This document shows positions 60,167 to 64,000 of a DNA stretch of 64,000 nt, piece after piece. Position 1 is the stretch's first letter. Every line of letters starts with the position of its first letter. A program made the translations under genes and the position numbers. The notes under the pieces were generated by a model that saw nothing but the letters and a program-made list of their open reading frames with translations, searched no databases and had not been told where the DNA came from. This DNA is from an uncultured Clostridia bacterium (lineage in GTDB: Bacteria > Bacillota > Clostridia > Lachnospirales > Lachnospiraceae), in the NCBI GenBank assembly GCA_937895705.1, contig CALBKM010000028.1, forward strand, positions 62,001 through 126,000. Direction: 5' to 3'.

Positions 60167-61558
60167 TTATAAATCGCAAGTTCCTACGGTTCTCGGGAAC
60201 GGAACAACATCACGGATGTTTCCGATACCCGTCAAATACATAACGCAACGCTCAAAGCCGAGACCGAATCCCGCGTGTCTGGCGGAACCGTATTTACGTA
60301 AATCCAGATAGAAGTCGTAATCTTCCGGATTTAACTTCAGCTCTTCCATTCTCTTGTAAAGCTTGTCGTAGTCATCCTCTCTCTGGCTGCCGCCGATAAT
60401 CTCGCCGATGCCAGGTACCAAAAGATCCATTGCCGCAACGGTTTTGTTGTCCTCGTTCATCTTCATGTAAAATGCCTTGATTTCCTTCGGATAATCCGTT
60501 ACAAATACCGGCTTTTTGAACACCTGCTCGGTCAAATAACGCTCATGCTCGGTCTGCAAATCGCATCCCCAGCTTACCTTGTAGTCAAAGTTATCGTTAT
60601 TCTTCTCTAAAATTTCAATCGCTTCCGTATAGGTTACATGACCGAAATCGGAATTTGCCACATGGTTCAGACGCTCAATCAAGCCCTTATCCACAAAACT
60701 GTTGAAGAAATTCATCTCTTCCGGTGCATTTTCCAACACATAAGAAATAATGTATTTAATCATGCTCTCCGCAAGCATCATATCATCCTGTAAATCGGCA
60801 AATGCGATTTCCGGCTCGATCATCCAAAACTCTGCCGCATGGCGGGTGGTATTGGAATTCTCCGCACGGAACGTCGGTCCGAAGGTATAAATATTGCGGA
60901 ATGCCATTGCATATGTCTCTCCGTTTAACTGGCCGCTTACGGTAAGGTTCGTGGACTTTCCGAAGAAGTCCTTTGTATAATCTACGGAACCGTCCGGATT
61001 CTTCGGCACATTCTCCATATCCATGGTAGTTACACGGAACATCTCGCCCGCACCTTCGCAGTCACTACCGGTAATAAGCGGAGTGTGCACGTAAACGAAG
61101 TCTCTTTCCTGGAAAAACTTATGAATCGCATACGCAATCAAAGAACGCACACGAAACACTGCCTGGAACGTATTGGTACGCGGACGAAGATGAGTCATGG
61201 TACGCAAAAACTCCAACGTATGACGCTTCTTCTGGAGCGGATAATCCGGAGTGGATGCACCTTCCACAAAAACGTCCTCTGCCTGAATCTCAAACGGCTG
61301 CTTTGCTTCCGGAGTTGCCACAAGTTCTCCGGTCACGATAATTGCGGAACCTACGTTAAGCTTGGAAACTTCCGCAAAATTAGCCATAGTGTCATGATAT
61401 ACTACCTGAAGAGTCTCAAAAAAAGTACCGTCGTTTAATACAATAAAGCCGAACGCCTTGGAATCTCTGACGCTTCTTACCCAGCCTCCTACCGTTACCT
61501 TCTTGCCTAAATACTGCTCTCTGTTACGATATAATTCTCTTACTGTTACTAACTCCAT
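60167..61558 (-). CDS. asnS: Asparaginyl-tRNA synthetase
   Basis: A 463-residue class IIb synthetase that charges tRNA-Asn. The N-terminal OB-fold anticodon domain begins VTVRELYRNREQYLGKKVTVGGW. Motif 2 is in FRAENSNTTRHAAEFWMIEPE, and motif 3 in GFGLGFERCVMYLTGI. The sequence ends PFPRTVGTCDL. Length is typical of AsnS rather than AspS. It lies 31 bases after the DHH phosphoesterase gene with a GGAAGGAG site and no T-box visible in that gap. Confidence 0.96.
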   Translation of the reverse strand: MELVTVRELYRNREQYLGKKVTVGGWVRSVRDSKAFGFIVLNDGTFFETLQVVYHDTMANFAEVSKLNVGSAIIVTGELVATPEAKQPFEIQAEDVFVEGASTPDYPLQKKRHTLEFLRTMTHLRPRTNTFQAVFRVRSLIAYAIHKFFQERDFVYVHTPLITGSDCEGAGEMFRVTTMDMENVPKNPDGSVDYTKDFFGKSTNLTVSGQLNGETYAMAFRNIYTFGPTFRAENSNTTRHAAEFWMIEPEIAFADLQDDMMLAESMIKYIISYVLENAPEEMNFFNSFVDKGLIERLNHVANSDFGHVTYTEAIEILEKNNDNFDYKVSWGCDLQTEHERYLTEQVFKKPVFVTDYPKEIKAFYMKMNEDNKTVAAMDLLVPGIGEIIGGSQREDDYDKLYKRMEELKLNPEDYDFYLDLRKYGSARHAGFGLGFERCVMYLTGIGNIRDVVPFPRTVGTCDL

Positions 61559-61588
61559 GTTTATTCTCCTTCCGACGGGATTCTCCCG

Positions 61589-62581
61589 TTATTTCACTTC
61601 GTTCCTACACTCCGTCACCAATTTAATAATACGTTCCGTGATGATATATTCCGCTTCATCTGCCTGAATTTCACTGAGTCCCGCCACAAAGCCGCCTGCC
61701 ATACCGGCATGTCCTCCTCCGCCGCCCAGGTATCCGGAAAGTGCCTTTTGAACAATCAGTCCGGCATCAACATTTCCCAGTTCGCTTCGCACCGATAGTT
61801 TCAATCCCCCCGCACGGTACGAGTATACCACGGAAAACTCTACCACATCCAGGGACATAATAAAGTCCGACAACGTTCCCATCATTGCTTCGGAACATTC
61901 TGCCCCCACATTTGCCACACCGATGTTCTTCCCGTAAATTTTTAAATCTTTTAACGCTTTCCGGTATGCGTCCAGATCCGTCATAATCAACGAATGGCTT
62001 TCAAACATACGAATCATTTCTATGTCCGCCATCTTATACATGGCACAAAACATATCCACATCCTCCGGTGTGGTCTGTCGCATCAGATTTGCGGTATCCA
62101 TTTTAATTCCGTAAGTCAGTGCGGTAGCTACTTTCTTACTCACCGGAACGTCGTTTTCAAAAAAGTATTCCGCAATTATGGTTGCACAAGCCCCTACTTT
62201 ACGAATATCAGAGAAACGATAACTATCCGTATCCTGCGCAGGATGATGGTCGATACAGGCAATTTCCTCTCCCGACAATTCCTCCAGATTTACATTCCCC
62301 TTTTGGCCGTCTATCAGAATAATCTCGTCATCTTTCTGTATCGGCAAGTCATCCACATCGTACAATTCAAGCTCCAGAGCCTCCGTCATGGAAATGGTAT
62401 TGGCCTTATCAATTTCTCCCTGATAGCAAATCACAGACTCAATCCCTTTATACCGCAACAACTCCTGCAATCCGTACGCACCGGCAAGTGCATCCTGGTC
62501 CGGATAATTGTGGGTCTGGATATACACCCTGGGTCTCGTAATAACAGCAAGCAAACGTTCTAACGCTGTCTTTTTCTCCAT
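61589..62581 (-). CDS. DHH-family phosphoesterase (NrnA-like)
   Basis: A 330-residue DHH/DHHA1 protein. The N-terminal metal motifs are THNYPDQDALAGAYG, ILIDGQKG and the DHHP box in IACIDHHPAQD. The C-terminal DHHA1 domain ends with GGGGHAGMAGG. Relatives degrade nanoRNAs, pAp or linear cyclic-dinucleotide products. Which substrate applies cannot be told. The start at 62581 follows GAGAGG at a long spacing; the frame extending to 62653 overlaps the aminotransferase gene. Confidence 0.88.
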   Translation of the reverse strand: MEKKTALERLLAVITRPRVYIQTHNYPDQDALAGAYGLQELLRYKGIESVICYQGEIDKANTISMTEALELELYDVDDLPIQKDDEIILIDGQKGNVNLEELSGEEIACIDHHPAQDTDSYRFSDIRKVGACATIIAEYFFENDVPVSKKVATALTYGIKMDTANLMRQTTPEDVDMFCAMYKMADIEMIRMFESHSLIMTDLDAYRKALKDLKIYGKNIGVANVGAECSEAMMGTLSDFIMSLDVVEFSVVYSYRAGGLKLSVRSELGNVDAGLIVQKALSGYLGGGGGHAGMAGGFVAGLSEIQADEAEYIITERIIKLVTECRNEVK

Positions 62582-62606
62582 ACACTCTATATCCTCTCTG
62601 CAAAGA

Positions 62607-63797
62607 TTACTTTCCGTACTCCTTTGCAAGCTTTTCGAACAACGGAAGCGCACGCTCCACCTGTTCGGTCTTTACACAATAAGAAATACGAAGGAATCCC
62701 GGACACCCGAAATCCGTACCCGGAACCAAGAGCAAATCATACTTTTTCGCACGCTCGCAAAATGCTCTCTCATCCGCTTCCAACGCCTGCGGGAACAAAT
62801 AAAACGCTCCCTGCGGTTTCACCACATTATAGCCGAAAGAGGTCATTCCTTCATACAACAAATCTCTGTTTCTCTGATAAATGGAAATATCCGCGGTCTC
62901 CTCGGCGCACTTTGCAGCCACACGCTGGAACATACTCGGCGCATTTACATATCCGAGAATTCTTCCCGCTCCGCAAACCGCAGCATAAGCATCCTGCCAG
63001 TCCTCCATCTCCTGCGGCACCACAATATATCCGATACGCTCTCCCGGCAAGGAAAGAGACTTACTGTAGGAATAGCATACAAAGGTGTTTTTGTAATACT
63101 TGGTGACATACGGAATCTCCACTCCGTCATAAGCAATTTCACGATACGGTTCATCGGAAATCAGGTAAATGGCATGTCCGTATTCCTTCTCTTTCTCCGC
63201 AAGCAACGCTGTCAAGCGCTTAATCGTTTCCTCGGAATACACCGCACCGGACGGGTTGTTCGGAGAATTAATCACAACTCCCTTGGTCTTTTCGTTGATT
63301 CGTTTTTCAAACTCTTCGAAATTAATCTGGAAACTCTCCGTATCCGCCGGCACAATCACACACTTTGCCCCTGCGCCTTTTTCAATAAAACACGCATACT
63401 CCGGGAAGAACGGCGCAAATACAATAAACTCGTCCCCCGGTACGGTAAGTGCCTTAAACACAATACTGATTGCTGCCGCAGCACCTACGGTCATGTATAA
63501 ATTGTCCTTCGTAAAATTCGTGCCGAATCTGCGGTTAATCGAAGCGGAAATGGATTCACGAACAAAATCCGCTCCCTGGGCACTGGTATATCCGTGAAGC
63601 ACTGCCGGATTTTCGGACTGGATAATGTCCAGTAACGTCTTTGTTACCGTTTCCGGAGCCGGCACATTCGGATTGCCGATACTGAAGTCAAAAATATTTT
63701 CTCTTCCTACGATTTTGGCACGCTGATTGCCGTATTCAAAAATTTCTCTGATTGTGGAACGCTTTTTTCCGAGCTCCACCATTGCTTCTGCTAACAT
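62607..63797 (-). CDS. Pyridoxal-phosphate aminotransferase, class I/II
   Basis: A 396-residue fold-type I PLP enzyme of the aspartate aminotransferase superfamily. The motif NSPNNPSGAVYS, the Asp-Tyr region VYLISDEPYREI and the PLP Lys in CYSYSKSLSLPGERIGYI are clear, as is a late Arg in FLRISYCV that binds the substrate carboxylate. The specific amino acid pair is unknown. The start at 63797 follows AAAGGAAGCG. The open frame to 63962 crosses the promoter and is not coding. It leads an apparent four-gene operon with the DHH, asnS and AraC genes. Confidence 0.92.
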   Translation of the reverse strand: MLAEAMVELGKKRSTIREIFEYGNQRAKIVGRENIFDFSIGNPNVPAPETVTKTLLDIIQSENPAVLHGYTSAQGADFVRESISASINRRFGTNFTKDNLYMTVGAAAAISIVFKALTVPGDEFIVFAPFFPEYACFIEKGAGAKCVIVPADTESFQINFEEFEKRINEKTKGVVINSPNNPSGAVYSEETIKRLTALLAEKEKEYGHAIYLISDEPYREIAYDGVEIPYVTKYYKNTFVCYSYSKSLSLPGERIGYIVVPQEMEDWQDAYAAVCGAGRILGYVNAPSMFQRVAAKCAEETADISIYQRNRDLLYEGMTSFGYNVVKPQGAFYLFPQALEADERAFCERAKKYDLLLVPGTDFGCPGFLRISYCVKTEQVERALPLFEKLAKEYGK

Positions 63798-63830
63798 ATT
63801 TACGCTTCCTTTCAATAAATATCCATTGTT

Positions 63831-63859
63831 ATAATACCACGAATTGCCGTTGGTTGCAA
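63831..63859 (-). promoter_or_regulatory. Promoter of the aminotransferase operon
   Basis: TTGCAA (63859-63854), a 17-base spacer and TATTAT (63836-63831) on the minus strand, 34 bases before the start codon. Confidence 0.75.
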
Positions 63860-63924
63860 TAAAAATATTAATTTTCTTATGTAAACCAATGTGGAAATAA
63901 ATCGCCCATTTACTTTCAAAATAT

Positions 63925-63953
63925 TTGCCAAATATCATAAAATATGATATACT
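63925..63953 (+). promoter_or_regulatory. Plus-strand promoter reading off the right edge
   Basis: TTGCCA (63925-63930), a 17-base spacer and TATACT (63948-63953). It should serve a divergent gene beyond position 64000. TTTGCCAAAT and ATTTGTCAAAT-like repeats around it could be operator half-sites. Confidence 0.65.
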
Positions 63954-64000
63954 ATTTGTCAAATAAACATACCTTGCAAAAGATATTTTTGTTTTACCAA

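Noticed and set aside
1..64000. CRISPR arrays, insertion sequences, prophage genes, tRNA or rRNA genes
   Set aside because: No regularly spaced direct repeats, transposase, integrase or phage structural genes, or cloverleaf/rRNA signatures were seen on either strand.

Overview
The window looks like chromosome from a spore-forming Firmicute of the Clostridia, most likely a Lachnospiraceae-type gut anaerobe. The evidence is the gene complement: a CotS-type spore coat kinase homologue, a YtvI-like membrane protein, a TraX-family protein, a c-di-GMP-I riboswitch and a T-box leader. Promoters are close to TTGACA-17-TATAAT and ribosome sites are strong GGAGG types. Almost every gene is on the minus strand, so operons read from high to low coordinates. 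No rRNA, tRNA, insertion sequence, prophage or CRISPR array was seen. I make no species call.

Layout. 1-520: promoter and T-box leader for a gene beyond the left edge. 0.5-18.8 kb: ordinary chromosome, with a PilZ-tailed chemoreceptor, cation efflux, a YtvI/AI-2E membrane protein, a nucleotide-kinase-like protein, HflK/HflC, a HAD phosphatase, a secreted PEGA protein behind a structured leader, TraX, a coiled-coil protein, CotS, CCA-adding enzyme, a fused ABC permease-ATPase, and an ECF sigma/anti-sigma operon. 18.9-24.2 kb: a lasso-peptide operon (PqqD-type leader-binding protein, a short precursor gene with its own promoter and a downstream terminator, asparagine-synthetase-type cyclase, HPr-kinase-like kinase, ABC exporter). 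24.2-27.8 kb: the four dTDP-L-rhamnose genes. 28.1-29.6 kb: a plus-strand two-component pair. 29.7-31.9 kb: a secreted transglutaminase-like protein under a c-di-GMP riboswitch. 32.0-54.9 kb: a large exopolysaccharide locus. It holds MBOAT and SGNH acylation genes, glycosyltransferases, flippase, polymerase, a chain-length protein, two acyltransferase-3 proteins, a deacetylase and several poorly described families. 55-64 kb: an ABC substrate-binding lipoprotein, a LiaF-like protein, a two-component pair beside a remnant of a second response regulator, an AraC regulator, AsnS, a DHH phosphoesterase and an aminotransferase.

The most interesting system is the lasso peptide pathway, because it appears to be split. 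The core operon at 18.9-24.2 kb has no B2 leader peptidase. The only B2-type transglutaminase-like protease in the window lies inside the exopolysaccharide run (36953-37381), about 13 kb away. A nucleotidyltransferase of the type found in tail-modifying lasso clusters lies nearby on the opposite strand (34667-35911). Together these make a complete paeninodin-like set: precursor, B1, B2, C, tail kinase, nucleotidyltransferase, exporter. The precursor has the expected leader motif (W..P.V..L....T) and ends in serine, the residue that related kinases phosphorylate, but its charged C-terminal tail is unusually long.

The rhamnose genes feed sugar to the exopolysaccharide machinery and sit directly upstream of the lasso operon. 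c-di-GMP appears twice, as the likely ligand of the PilZ domain on the chemoreceptor and of the riboswitch, which fits control of the switch between motility and surface life. All functional assignments come from reading the sequence; no database search was run.
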